A DNA stretch of 64,000 bases from Okeanomitos corallinicola TIOX110 (GCF_038050375.1 NZ_CP150886.1:992001-1056000); one strand, 5' to 3'. Numbered from the stretch's first letter, positions 43,692 through 52,765 are shown. Numbers and translations: made by a program. Notes: generated by a model not told the origin, from the sequence alone.

Positions 43692-44198
43692 TTAGTTTTC
43701 TTCCTCCTCAGTCATGCCAGGATTAATTAGTGTAATATCGTATTCACTCGCATCAGTTTGTTCTGAAGGTCGAGTATTTTTTAACAGATAATAAATAGCA
43801 CGTACATTGGGACCAAAGGTGATTTCGTCTTCGTTTTTTAAGTCATGGTCAAGAGCCTTACGTCCATTAATCATCAGACCATTGGAACTGGGTTTACCTT
43901 TGGGATCACCATCAAGAATTCGGTAATAGAAGCCTGAGTTATTACCTTTGCGTGGTAATCTGACTAATGTGGCATGGTGACGGGAAACAAATTGTGAAAA
44001 CAAGCGGATATCACATTTTTTATCCCTACCGATAGAATAGATGGGACATTCAAGAGGGCATTCTTTTCTCCCTTGATCGTCTTCAATAATCAGGAGATGG
44101 CTTTCATTCGGTTCAGCTGGCATTGAAAGATGGTTACTAAAATTTGTGGAACTTTGATTTTGATGTAAAAGAATTTGTTTGGTATTTTTGTTGACCAT
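43692..44198 (-). CDS. FHA-domain protein
   Basis: 168 residues. The forkhead-associated domain is at about 45-140: CPIYSIGRDKKCDIRLFSQF (GR), VSRHHATLVR (SRHH) and SSNGLMINGRKAL (NG). It binds phosphothreonine peptides and is thus a signalling adaptor for Ser/Thr kinase pathways. N- and C-terminal tails are short and polar; the C-terminus is acidic (TEEEEN). No kinase gene is adjacent. Confidence 0.92.
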   Translation of the reverse strand: MVNKNTKQILLHQNQSSTNFSNHLSMPAEPNESHLLIIEDDQGRKECPLECPIYSIGRDKKCDIRLFSQFVSRHHATLVRLPRKGNNSGFYYRILDGDPKGKPSSNGLMINGRKALDHDLKNEDEITFGPNVRAIYYLLKNTRPSEQTDASEYDITLINPGMTEEEEN

Positions 44199-44385
44199 TC
44201 TTCACAAAATTTTTTGACATTCAATTTAATAAGCTAGGAAATTACATATTATTAAACTGTGATTAAGTTTGGTAAGAGTATATTTGTTAGCATCATTACT
44301 ATTTCTGAGTCTTGATGCTGTTTAATCAAATATCTCTCACCATCAAATCTATAAGATTCACGTAATTAACTTCCCAGTGATAATT

Positions 44386-46779
44386 TTACAACCGATGAGT
44401 AAAACTTCGCAATAAAACTGAGTTTGTCACCACACTAACTGAGCTAAAAGCCATGAGAGCAGCGGCACTGGATGGACTGAGAACAAAGTGAAAATGAGGT
44501 AATAAAACTCCTGCGGCTAAGGGAATACCAATTGTATTGTAGGCAAAAGCCCAGAATAAATTTTGACGTATTTTCCTAAATGTTACACGACTAAGTTGAA
44601 TTGATTGCACAACATCACTGAGACAATCACGCATTAATATTATTTCGGCGGTTTCCATGGCTACATCTGTGCCAGAATGTAAGGCTATGCCCACATCGGC
44701 TTGGGATAAGGCGGGAGCGTCATTAATCCCGTCTCCTACCATGGCGACGATGGATTGAGGAGTGATTGTAGTTTCTCCATTTTGCAGAGATTGGATGGCA
44801 CTGGCTTTTTTGGCTGGAGGGATACCTGACATGATATCGTTGCTATCTAGTCCTAATTGTTGAGCAATCGCATTGACGGCTTCTAATCTATCGCCACTCA
44901 ATAATATGACTCGTAAACCCATCTGATGTAATTTATCCACGGTTGCTTTAGCATCAGACCTCAAGGTATCAGTCACGGCTATTAAACCAGCTAAGGTATC
45001 ACCAATGGCAACATTAATCACTGTTTTACCTGTCGCGGCTAATGTTTCTGCCTGTGCTTGGGCTGTTTCACTGATTGTAATTCCTTGCCAGTTCAACCAT
45101 TCCCTGTTTCCTAAAAGTACGGTTTTTCCTTCTACTACCGCAGATACTCCCATACCTGGTTCTGTGTGAAATTCTTCTGCATGGGGAATGGATAAATTTT
45201 GCTGTTTTGCTGCTTGGTTGATGGCTTTGGCTAGGGGGTGATAAGTACCGCTTTCTACTGCTGCTGCTAGTTCTAGCAGTGATGATGCTGTTAAATCTGT
45301 AAATGTCTTGCAGTCTGTAACTTGAGGTTTACCTGTGGTGAGAGTGCCTGTTTTATCAAAGACTACAGTATTTAATTTGTGGACTTTTTCTAACACATCT
45401 CCACCTTTAATTAATAAACCTTGTTCTGCACCTATACCAGTACCGACAAGAATGGCTGTGGGTGTAGCTAGTCCTAATGCACAGGGACAGGCAACCACCA
45501 TGACGGCGATCGCTAATTTTAAACTAATTAATAGTCCAGAGTTGTTGATATTGGCTACTTGTTGATGTGTTCCATGACTGATCATTTCCATTCCACCAGC
45601 AATATTTATATCTGGCCAAATGTGAGTTCCCAAAAAGTACCAAAATACAAAGGTTAGTAAGGAAGCAGTTAACACCCCATAAGTAAAATAACCAGCGACT
45701 GTATCCGCTAATTTCTGAACTGGTGCTTTACGGGTTTGGGCAGTTTCTACTAAAGCGACAATCTGGGCTAATGTGGTATCATCACCGGTTCTAGTGGCTT
45801 GAATGGCGATCGCCCCTGACTGATTAATTGTTCCCGCTGCAACAGCATCTCCGGTTTGCTTAACTATTGGTACAGATTCCCCAGTTAACATAGATTCATC
45901 TACGGTAGTTTGTCCAAACCGTACTTCACCATCAACGGGTATTTTATCTCCTGGTAAAACTTGCAACCATTCACCAACCCGCACCTGTTCTGCTGGCATC
46001 TCAATAATATTTGCCCCAGCGATCAACTTCTCTGTCTCTGGGTTAACAATTAATCTCGCTGTTTGGGGTTGGAGTGCTAATAATTCCCGAAATGCCAATG
46101 CAGCTTTACCTCTAGCCTGTTTTTCTAAGGTTCTTCCCAAGAGGATAAACCCCAGCATCATCACTGGTTCATCAAAAAAGCATTCCCAACCCATTTGGGG
46201 AAACAACAACGCCACCAAACTAGCGGTATAAGCCGTCAGCGTTCCCAAACTGACTAAGGTATTCATATTTGGCGCACCCCGTCGCCAACCTAACCAACCA
46301 TCGTTAATAATGGGACGGCCGGGAATAAGTAATGCTAATGTGGCTAGTCCACAGTGAAACCAGATGTTATTCAAGATGGGGATAGTATTCCCAAAATGCC
46401 CAATTCCTGAAAATAGCAATAAGACAAAAGCAATGAGCAACTGTCTAAAAGCTGCTTGCATTTCCTGACGTTGTTTCGTTTCTGGATCTAATTTATTTTT
46501 ATTTGCTTGACTGTGAGCGGTGCGGGGTTGTGTCGGAAAACCCGTAGCTGTTAATGCTTGTGCCAGTGCATCTGCATCTACAGTACCAACTTTTGTTTCC
46601 ACAACGGCTACTTCTGTGGCTAGGTTAACGCAGACATTTTTAACTTCTGGATGTTGATTTAGCTGTCTTTCTACGGCTTTCACGCATCCAGCGCATTTCA
46701 TACCCCCTACATCTAGGATAATTTTCTCTGTAATTGGGGCATTTTCTGGGGTAAGTTGAGTTTCTGGAACAAGTTGCAT
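44386..46779 (-). CDS. Copper-transporting P-type ATPase (P1B-1)
   Basis: 797 residues. The N-terminal metal-binding domain has GGMKCAGC (Cys29, Cys32). Transmembrane segments follow, then the actuator TGES, the translocation motif CPC in VACPCALGLATP, the phosphorylation site DKTGTLT, the HP motif in GTYHPLAKA and the hinge GDGINDAPAL. The last helix has MAFSSVSVVTNS, matching the Cu(I)-specific M-x-x-S-S and N signature. It exports or delivers Cu+ (PacS/CtaA/CopA type; which one cannot be decided). A His-rich CsoR-type regulator is encoded about 3.8 kb away. Confidence 0.94.
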   Translation of the reverse strand: MQLVPETQLTPENAPITEKIILDVGGMKCAGCVKAVERQLNQHPEVKNVCVNLATEVAVVETKVGTVDADALAQALTATGFPTQPRTAHSQANKNKLDPETKQRQEMQAAFRQLLIAFVLLLFSGIGHFGNTIPILNNIWFHCGLATLALLIPGRPIINDGWLGWRRGAPNMNTLVSLGTLTAYTASLVALLFPQMGWECFFDEPVMMLGFILLGRTLEKQARGKAALAFRELLALQPQTARLIVNPETEKLIAGANIIEMPAEQVRVGEWLQVLPGDKIPVDGEVRFGQTTVDESMLTGESVPIVKQTGDAVAAGTINQSGAIAIQATRTGDDTTLAQIVALVETAQTRKAPVQKLADTVAGYFTYGVLTASLLTFVFWYFLGTHIWPDINIAGGMEMISHGTHQQVANINNSGLLISLKLAIAVMVVACPCALGLATPTAILVGTGIGAEQGLLIKGGDVLEKVHKLNTVVFDKTGTLTTGKPQVTDCKTFTDLTASSLLELAAAVESGTYHPLAKAINQAAKQQNLSIPHAEEFHTEPGMGVSAVVEGKTVLLGNREWLNWQGITISETAQAQAETLAATGKTVINVAIGDTLAGLIAVTDTLRSDAKATVDKLHQMGLRVILLSGDRLEAVNAIAQQLGLDSNDIMSGIPPAKKASAIQSLQNGETTITPQSIVAMVGDGINDAPALSQADVGIALHSGTDVAMETAEIILMRDCLSDVVQSIQLSRVTFRKIRQNLFWAFAYNTIGIPLAAGVLLPHFHFVLSPSSAAALMAFSSVSVVTNSVLLRSFTHRL

Positions 46780-46810
46780 GAGAGGTTGTTAAATTCGCTA
46801 CGAAAATTCA

Positions 46811-46987
46811 ATGCCTAACAAAAGACGTTTCTATTTTCAGTCTAGAATCAAAACCAATTTTGTAAACAGTAGCTTTACAGCTTCTACCGCTACTCTGATT
46901 CTCACCAATGCACTGGTTTACCAGTTTATTTCTCTTGATCAAGCCACTCGCCTAATTGCTGGCTTATTAAGTAGTCGTGCAAAATAA
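46811..46987 (+). CDS. Possible 58-residue peptide
   Basis: An ATG frame of 58 codons, divergent from the copper ATPase (31 bp from its start), encoding MPNKRRFYFQSRIK, TATLILTNALVYQF and a C-terminus LLSSRAK. The last seven or so codons lie inside a MITE-like element (46965-47092), so the C-terminus may be created by insertion. No family recognised. It may be a truncated gene or a chance frame. Confidence 0.35.
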   Translation: MPNKRRFYFQSRIKTNFVNSSFTASTATLILTNALVYQFISLDQATRLIAGLLSSRAK

Positions 46988-47092
46988 ATTTCATATTTAG
47001 GGAAGGTGACAGGTGACAGGTGACAGACAAGAGATACAGAGATTTCTATTGTTTTCCCAAATGTGCAATTAATTTTGCCCAGGTACTTAATA
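46965..47092. mobile_element. MITE-like element, family A copy 2
   Basis: Left terminus TATTAAGTAGTCGTGCAAAA; right terminus on the opposite strand TATTAAGTACCTGGGCAAAA, each followed by an (A/T)AATT-rich stretch. The interior contains GGTGACA heptamers (47005-47026). Same family as 38078-38210, with the two kinds of terminus in opposite order. It occupies most of the otherwise gene-poor stretch 46780-47106. Confidence 0.72.
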
Positions 47093-47106
47093 GCTTGATG
47101 ACATAG

Positions 47107-48058
47107 TTATTTTTCATCATCTATAAATCGTAATTTTGAACTTTGAATATAACCCTCATCAATCTCAAAAGCTAACCAATTTCTCCCTAAATTTTCCGCC
47201 ACTCTTCCCGTCATATTTGAACCTCCAAAAGGATCTAAAACAATATCACCCGGTTCTGTACAAAGATTAATCACAAACTCTGGTAAAGCTGATGGAAATC
47301 TGGCAGGATGTGGTTTTAAACCTTCTGCTTTACAACGTTTTTGATAACCATCGTTAGAAGTTGTATTAGCAGCAGCAATCACATTAACAAGCTGACCTAA
47401 ATCTTCTAATTCTGCATCAAATCTTCCATCAATCATATTCGGAGGAATTGCCCCACCCCTATCATTACCAAAGGTTTGAGAAATATCATGTCCCGATGGT
47501 CTAACTTTTGGCTGATAGCCATTTTTGAGTAGGTTTTTCATTGACTTACTATAAGGTTTTAACACCCTTCTATTATTAGCTTTAGGGTGCGGTTCTTTAG
47601 ATAACCACCAAACAGTATTTACTGCATCTTTCACCCTTTCTCTACGAATTGTTACCCATTCCAGTAGGAAGTTTGGCGGGATTATACCAATATAATTCCT
47701 GGGCTAAATAAAATCCTAATCCACCTTTTTCTATTGATTTACATAAAGAAATAACTAATTCAAAATGATAAAGAGAACGAACAGGTTTTCCTTTAATCCA
47801 ACTTCCACCAATATCAATTACTAAAGATCCTGTCGGTTTGAGAATTCGTTTAAATTGAACTGCAAAATCATAAAACCATTCAATATATTCATCAGCATTT
47901 ACATTACCATATTCCTTTTTTCTCAACAGTGCAAAAGGTGGAGAAGTACAAATCAAATCAATACTTGCATCAGGAATAATTTTCAGTAATTCTCGACTAT
48001 CACCTAAATAAGCATCACCTAATTTTGTTGAATAATAAGGATTAATATTTAACTGCAT
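47107..48058 (-). pseudogene. DNA methyltransferase gene broken by a frameshift
   Basis: The 5' part (48058 to about 47660) encodes the beta-class N4-cytosine/N6-adenine methyltransferase pattern: [20 protein letters not shown], then [11 protein letters not shown] (motif IV, TSPPF) and [12 protein letters not shown]. The reading frame is then lost, ending in GMGNNS. In another frame the rest continues as [20 protein letters not shown] and ends with the AdoMet motif DPFGGSNMTGRVAENLGRNW. A loss of about five bases near 47660 would explain the shift. No restriction endonuclease is adjacent, so it was probably a solitary methyltransferase. A sequencing error cannot be excluded. Confidence 0.85.
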
Positions 48059-48234
48059 ATTAATTTTTTTTCATTAGTAATTACTCTTTCCTGTGGCCTG
48101 CACCCTGTAATTTTAATTACCTTTAAGTATTAATTCCCAAATTCCCAGATTTGACACCCACATAAAAGCAATGTTTCTGTAAAATTAGGTAAAGTAATAT
48201 TTCTACCTAATCTACCAAAGATCATAATTAACTC

Positions 48235-49275
48235 ATGCAACTGCAACTTAGAGGATCAAAATCTACCCTGGCTTCCCTATTGTTAATTGCCCCTTTTTTC
48301 CTTTGGGGTACAGCAATGGTAGCAATGAAAGGTGTCATACCTCATACCACACCATTATTTATGGCAGGAGTACGTTTAATACCTGCGGGGGTATTAATTC
48401 TCATTGCAGCTGCTATTATGGGCAGACCTCAACCCCAAGGATGGTTAGCATGGACATGGATCATGATCTTTGCCCTTGTTGATGGTACGCTATTTCAAGG
48501 TTTTTTGGCAGAGGGGTTAGTAAGAACTGATGCGGGGTTAGGTTCAGTGATGATTGACTCCCAACCTTTAGCCGTAGCCTTACTGTCCTTGTGGTTATTT
48601 AAAGAACATATTGGTATCTGGGGATGGTTAGGGTTAGGATTGGGAGTAGCTGGTATTAGTCTGATTGGTTTACCGGAAGAGTGGATTTTTAATCTCCTTG
48701 ATTCTGGTGTAAAAATTACAACTGATAATTGGCAAGAGTTATTTAACAGCGGTGAATGGTTAATGTTATTAGCCGCATTATCAATGGCTGTAGGCACTGT
48801 CATGATCCGCTATGTATGTAGATACGCTGATCCGGTAACAGCTACAGGGTGGCATATAATTTTAGGTGGTTTACCATTGTGGGGAATTTCTGCGGTTGTG
48901 GAAGGGCAACAGTGGCAAAATTTAGTATTATCTGATTGGTTTGCTTTAAGTTATGCAACCATATTCGGGAGTGCGATCGCTTATGGGTTATTTTTCTATT
49001 TTGCATCTAGTGGTAGTTTAACAAGTTTAAGTTCTCTCACTTTTCTCACACCTATTTTTGCATTGCTTTTTGGACATCTTTTACTTTCGGAAGTGCTGAC
49101 CCCTATTCAATGGGTAGGAGTTTTTCTAACTTTAATTAGTATTTATTTAATTAACCAACGAGATAACTTAGGCAGTCAAAAAACTACTCAGCAGTCACCA
49201 ATTTTAGAAACATCTGCTACAAATCAAAGGAAGTCTGTTACTTTAGCGGTAAGAGATTCTGAACCAAAAGTCTAA
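48235..49275 (+). CDS. EamA/DMT-superfamily transporter
   Basis: 346 residues with about ten hydrophobic helices in two EamA repeats: the first begins LASLLLIAPFFLWGTAMVAM; the second carries MAVGTVMIRYVCRYADPVTA. A polar loop (about 160-180) separates the repeats, and a 40-residue polar tail follows. It is a drug/metabolite-type permease with unknown substrate; members of this group in cyanobacteria are commonly annotated as amino acid or metabolite exporters. Confidence 0.9.
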   Translation: MQLQLRGSKSTLASLLLIAPFFLWGTAMVAMKGVIPHTTPLFMAGVRLIPAGVLILIAAAIMGRPQPQGWLAWTWIMIFALVDGTLFQGFLAEGLVRTDAGLGSVMIDSQPLAVALLSLWLFKEHIGIWGWLGLGLGVAGISLIGLPEEWIFNLLDSGVKITTDNWQELFNSGEWLMLLAALSMAVGTVMIRYVCRYADPVTATGWHIILGGLPLWGISAVVEGQQWQNLVLSDWFALSYATIFGSAIAYGLFFYFASSGSLTSLSSLTFLTPIFALLFGHLLLSEVLTPIQWVGVFLTLISIYLINQRDNLGSQKTTQQSPILETSATNQRKSVTLAVRDSEPKV

Positions 49276-49316
49276 CCAAAAGTCTAGATATCACAAATCA
49301 TTGGGAGAATGAGAAG

Positions 49317-50462
49317 ATGAGAAGAACAAGGAAGACCCGGTACAATAAACCATTATCAATTACCCGTCACCTATTATTACCTAGTTCTCGTTTTCTCCTT
49401 ACATTTACTTGTTGTTTAGGTTTGGGTTTATCTGCAAATCATGTTATCGCAGCTATACCTAAACCAACACCGATCACAGAAACTATCCTCAGTCCAGGGA
49501 TGAAAGGTGCGGAGGTACAGGTATTACAAATACAATTAAAGGCTTTAGGATACTATCAAGGCTTGATAGATGGAGATTATGGAGAGAATACTCAAAACGC
49601 AGTAGCTAAATTTCAGCAAGCAAAGGCTTTAGAAAGAGAAGATGGAATTGCGGATATGACAACTCAGTCTTTTATTACTGAACATATATCAGGTAAAACT
49701 GAGGTAAAAACTTATCCAATTCCCACCCCCAAAACTACTATTAATATTAATACTGATAGTCAACCTCAAACTGAAAAGAAGCAAATAAATTTTATCTGGT
49801 GGTCATTATTAGGTTTGGGAATTTTGGCAACTACTGGTGGTACTATTTTCTTGGTCAAAAAATTTAATAAAGTTGCAAATTCATCTACCATAGTTACTCC
49901 AAAATTACTAAGTCCATCTCCTGACAATCAAGAGAGATTATTGTTAGCATCAGCAAATATAAATTCACAGCCAACAACAGATTTATTGCAATTACAAACA
50001 AAACCCCTAGTTTCTCAACTCAATGTCTGTGAAGAATTGATGCAAGAATTACAAAGTAATAACTCCAAAAAACGGCGTAAAGCTATTTGGAAATTAGGAC
50101 AGGATGGTGATTCAAGGGCTATTAAACCACTGGTAGATTTAATGGTTGATGCTGATTCTGAACAACAAGGTTTAATTTTATCAACCTTAGCAGAAATTGG
50201 TACTCGCACTATTAACCCGATGAACCGGGCTTTAGCAATATCTATTAGAGATGACAATCCTCAAGTTAGAAAAAATGCTATTCGTGATTTAGTGCGGATG
50301 TATGACGTAATGGGAAAAATGAGTAAAATTGTGCTTTATGCCATGGAAGATCCCGATCCAGAGGTACAGGAAACTGCTAAGTATGCCTTGAATCAAATAA
50401 ACCGTGTCCGTACTATTCCAGAACAACAAATTTTAACAGATATGAGTACGGAAGAAAGTTGA
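49317..50462 (+). CDS. Peptidoglycan-binding / HEAT-repeat membrane protein
   Basis: 381 residues. A signal-anchor lies at about 20-45. A PG_binding_1 domain follows (about 60-115, GAEVQVLQIQLKALGYYQGL then IDGDYGENTQNAV). A Pro/Thr linker precedes one transmembrane helix at about 162-182 (IWWSLLGLGILATTGGTIFL). C-terminal HEAT repeats (about 240-370) include KKRRKAIWKLGQDGDSRAIK and DPDPEVQETAKYAL. The fusion would link the peptidoglycan side to a protein-binding scaffold on the other side of the membrane. The partner is unknown. It is 41 bp after the transporter gene. Confidence 0.85.
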   Translation: MRRTRKTRYNKPLSITRHLLLPSSRFLLTFTCCLGLGLSANHVIAAIPKPTPITETILSPGMKGAEVQVLQIQLKALGYYQGLIDGDYGENTQNAVAKFQQAKALEREDGIADMTTQSFITEHISGKTEVKTYPIPTPKTTININTDSQPQTEKKQINFIWWSLLGLGILATTGGTIFLVKKFNKVANSSTIVTPKLLSPSPDNQERLLLASANINSQPTTDLLQLQTKPLVSQLNVCEELMQELQSNNSKKRRKAIWKLGQDGDSRAIKPLVDLMVDADSEQQGLILSTLAEIGTRTINPMNRALAISIRDDNPQVRKNAIRDLVRMYDVMGKMSKIVLYAMEDPDPEVQETAKYALNQINRVRTIPEQQILTDMSTEES

Positions 50463-50550
50463 ATCAGGAATCAGGAGGGAAGTTAAAGATTTTTCAATTT
50501 CCCTAATATTCAATTTCTCAAATTTTTACAAATAATTTGTGTGCGGTTTT

Positions 50551-50946
50551 TTAAGGTAAAAACCGATCTAAAGCAGCTTTAAGTTCTGCAATTTCCGTGT
50601 CAATATTGCCATTTTCCGAAGCCCTGGCAATACATTCTGTTAAATGTTCATCTAACACTATTCGCGCTACCTTATCTAATGCACCTCTGACAGCCGCAAT
50701 CTGCAATAAAACATCAGGACAGGGGCTGTTTTGTTGTACCATTGTTTTTACCCCACGAATGTGTCCCTCAATTCTTGATAGTCGGTTCACGATTTTCCGT
50801 AAGGATTCTTGACTGTGAACATGAGGATGGACTGATTTATCTGCACCCGGTTGATCTGCTGTATGTTCGTGATGATGATGGTGTGTATGTTCTGCTTCCT
50901 GGGATGAAGTCAAGGATGTTTCAGCTATCTGGTGTGATCCTGTCAT
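50551..50946 (-). CDS. CsoR/RcnR-family metal-sensing repressor (InrS/CsoR-like)
   Basis: 131 residues. The His-rich N-terminus (EAEHTHHHHHEHTA, then VHPHVHSQ) precedes a DUF156 four-helix core: NRLSRIEGHIRGVKTMV, then C76 in SPCPDVLLQI, H101 and C105 in DEHLTEC, the C-H-C ligand set. Proteins of this family repress metal efflux genes until Cu(I) or Ni(II) binds. The His-rich tail resembles nickel-responsive InrS of Synechocystis, while the ligand set also fits copper CsoR. The likely targets are the copper ATPase in this window or a nickel exporter elsewhere. Confidence 0.87.
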   Translation of the reverse strand: MTGSHQIAETSLTSSQEAEHTHHHHHEHTADQPGADKSVHPHVHSQESLRKIVNRLSRIEGHIRGVKTMVQQNSPCPDVLLQIAAVRGALDKVARIVLDEHLTECIARASENGNIDTEIAELKAALDRFLP

Positions 50947-51336
50947 TGGTGATTTAGATTTGGTTATTAATCAGATCCTAACCTAGTACCGCTGCGCGGA
51001 ATTCAAAAATAAAAACTAATAGATCGTCAGCTGTTCAGAGATTGGGAACGGTTTGTTTATTTATGTCATGCTTTACTAGAGGGATTTGATATTAAAGGTT
51101 TTCGGTAGGTGAAAAAACCGAACTGGGTAAGGGGAAATTTCCATAATAGCCTGGTGAATCTATGTTCTATTAACGTGATTACATAACTTGCTCTGTATCC
51201 TGAATTAGATAGGGAAGTACGGTAAAAAATTCAATATGCAGGGATTGTTATCCAAGCTATAAGCACAATTGTAACTAAATTTGTGACTAAATAGCAAAGA
51301 TTAGACTTCAAAATTAGGTTGTAATTGGTTGTAATT
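50947..51336. other. Intergenic region with a decayed coding fragment
   Basis: 390 bp between divergent genes. From 51013 to 51108 a 31-codon plus-strand frame reads LFRDWERFVYLCHALLEGFD and ends at TAG, with a stop codon immediately upstream and no start. It looks like the 3' end of a lost gene of unknown family. The rest must hold the promoters of the metal sensor and the HtrA-type protease; I found no clear operator. Confidence 0.4.
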
Positions 51337-52539
51337 ATGCTTTTTTTCAAATTAATTCGGTCTATACGTCAACTCAGTACCCAAGTTTTAGCAATTTTTC
51401 TGGGTGTGATGTTAACTGCTTCTAGTGTATTAGTGTTACCTTCCCAAGCAGAACCAGCACCGGAAACAATAGTTTCTCAAGTTTCTCAAAAACCTGCTGC
51501 TGCAACTGCTGCTATTGGTAAACACAGTTTTGTTGCAGATGCGGTGAATCGGGTGGGAAATTCTGTAGTCAGAATTGATACGGAAAAAACTGTTACTCGT
51601 CCTGTTGATCCGTTTATGGATGATCCCTTTTTTCGGCGATTTTTTGGTGAGGGTTTCCCCCAACAGTCACCGACTGAACAGTTACGGGGTTTAGGTTCTG
51701 GTTTTATTTTGGATAAAAGTGGAATTATCTTAACTAATGCTCACGTAGTTGATCAGGCTGATAGAGTAAGTGTAAGGTTAAAAGATGGCCGCACCTATAA
51801 AGGTCAGGTACGGGGTATTGATGAAGTTACGGATTTGGCGGTAGTTAAGATTAATGCTGGGAATGATTTACCGGTTGCACCTTTGGGTTCTTCTGATGAT
51901 GTAGAAGTGGGTGATTGGGCGATCGCTGTCGGTAATCCGTTAGGATTTGATAATACTGTCACTTTGGGAATTGTCAGCACTTTAAAACGTTCTAGCGCCC
52001 AGGTGGGAATTAGTGATAAAAGGTTAGATTTTATCCAAACTGATGCAGCTATTAACCCCGGTAATTCTGGTGGTCCATTGTTAAATGCTGAGGGTGAAGT
52101 AATTGGTATTAACACCGCTATTCGTGCGGATGCAATGGGAATCGGTTTTGCAATTCCTATCAATAAAGCTAAGGCGATCGCTGTACAATTACAACGTGAT
52201 GGTAAAGTTGCCCATCCCTATTTAGGGGTACAAATGGTAACTTTAACACCAGAATTAGCTAGACAAAATAACACCGATCCTAATTCTAGTTTTGAAATTC
52301 CTGAAGTTAATGGTGCTTTAGTGATGCGGGTCGTTTTAAATTCTCCTGCTGCTATTGCCGGTATTCACCGTGGTGATGTGATTGTCCAAATTGATAACCA
52401 ACAAATCACCAGCGCCGGACAATTACAAAGAGTAGTTGAAGATAGTCGTTTAGGTCAAATTTTGCAGGTGAAAGTACAACGAGGAAATCGAACTCAAGAA
52501 CTTTCTATCCGGACTGCGGAATTAAAGGATATTTCTTAA
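51337..52539 (+). CDS. HtrA/Deg-family serine protease (HhoA/HhoB/HtrA type)
   Basis: 400 residues from the ATG at 51337. A signal/anchor lies at about 8-36. The trypsin-like domain has the triad His in ILTNAHVVD (about 136), Asp in VTDLAVVK (about 166) and Ser in NPGNSGGPL (about 244). One PDZ domain follows (about 295-390, HPYLGVQMVTL...SPAAIAGIHRGDVIVQIDNQ). Cyanobacteria carry three paralogues (HtrA, HhoA, HhoB) for periplasmic/thylakoid-lumen protein quality control; which one this is cannot be read here. Confidence 0.95.
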   Translation: MLFFKLIRSIRQLSTQVLAIFLGVMLTASSVLVLPSQAEPAPETIVSQVSQKPAAATAAIGKHSFVADAVNRVGNSVVRIDTEKTVTRPVDPFMDDPFFRRFFGEGFPQQSPTEQLRGLGSGFILDKSGIILTNAHVVDQADRVSVRLKDGRTYKGQVRGIDEVTDLAVVKINAGNDLPVAPLGSSDDVEVGDWAIAVGNPLGFDNTVTLGIVSTLKRSSAQVGISDKRLDFIQTDAAINPGNSGGPLLNAEGEVIGINTAIRADAMGIGFAIPINKAKAIAVQLQRDGKVAHPYLGVQMVTLTPELARQNNTDPNSSFEIPEVNGALVMRVVLNSPAAIAGIHRGDVIVQIDNQQITSAGQLQRVVEDSRLGQILQVKVQRGNRTQELSIRTAELKDIS

Positions 52540-52584
52540 CAGTAAAACTCATATAGGAATCCGGTTTGATTTCTGAAAAGATAC

Positions 52585-52663
52585 GTAGGGTGCGTTAGCG
52601 ATAGCGTAACGCACCATTATCCAGGGTTTGGTGCGTTACGAACTTCGTTCTAACACACCCTAC
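52585..52663. mobile_element. MITE-like element, family B copy 2
   Basis: 79 bp bounded by GTAGGGTGCGTTA and TAACACACCCTAC (imperfect inverted termini), with internal TTAGCGATAGCGTAACGCAC. It matches 40525-40633, which has a duplicated left end. This copy is the more intact one. It lies downstream of the protease gene. Confidence 0.85.
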
Positions 52664-52765
52664 AATACCTAATTTTTTCAAAAATAAAATAGTAATCCTA
52701 TAGGAGTGGGAGAGTGGGAAAAAAGTTAGTTCTTTATTCTCCTGACTCCTGATAACTGATTTGAT

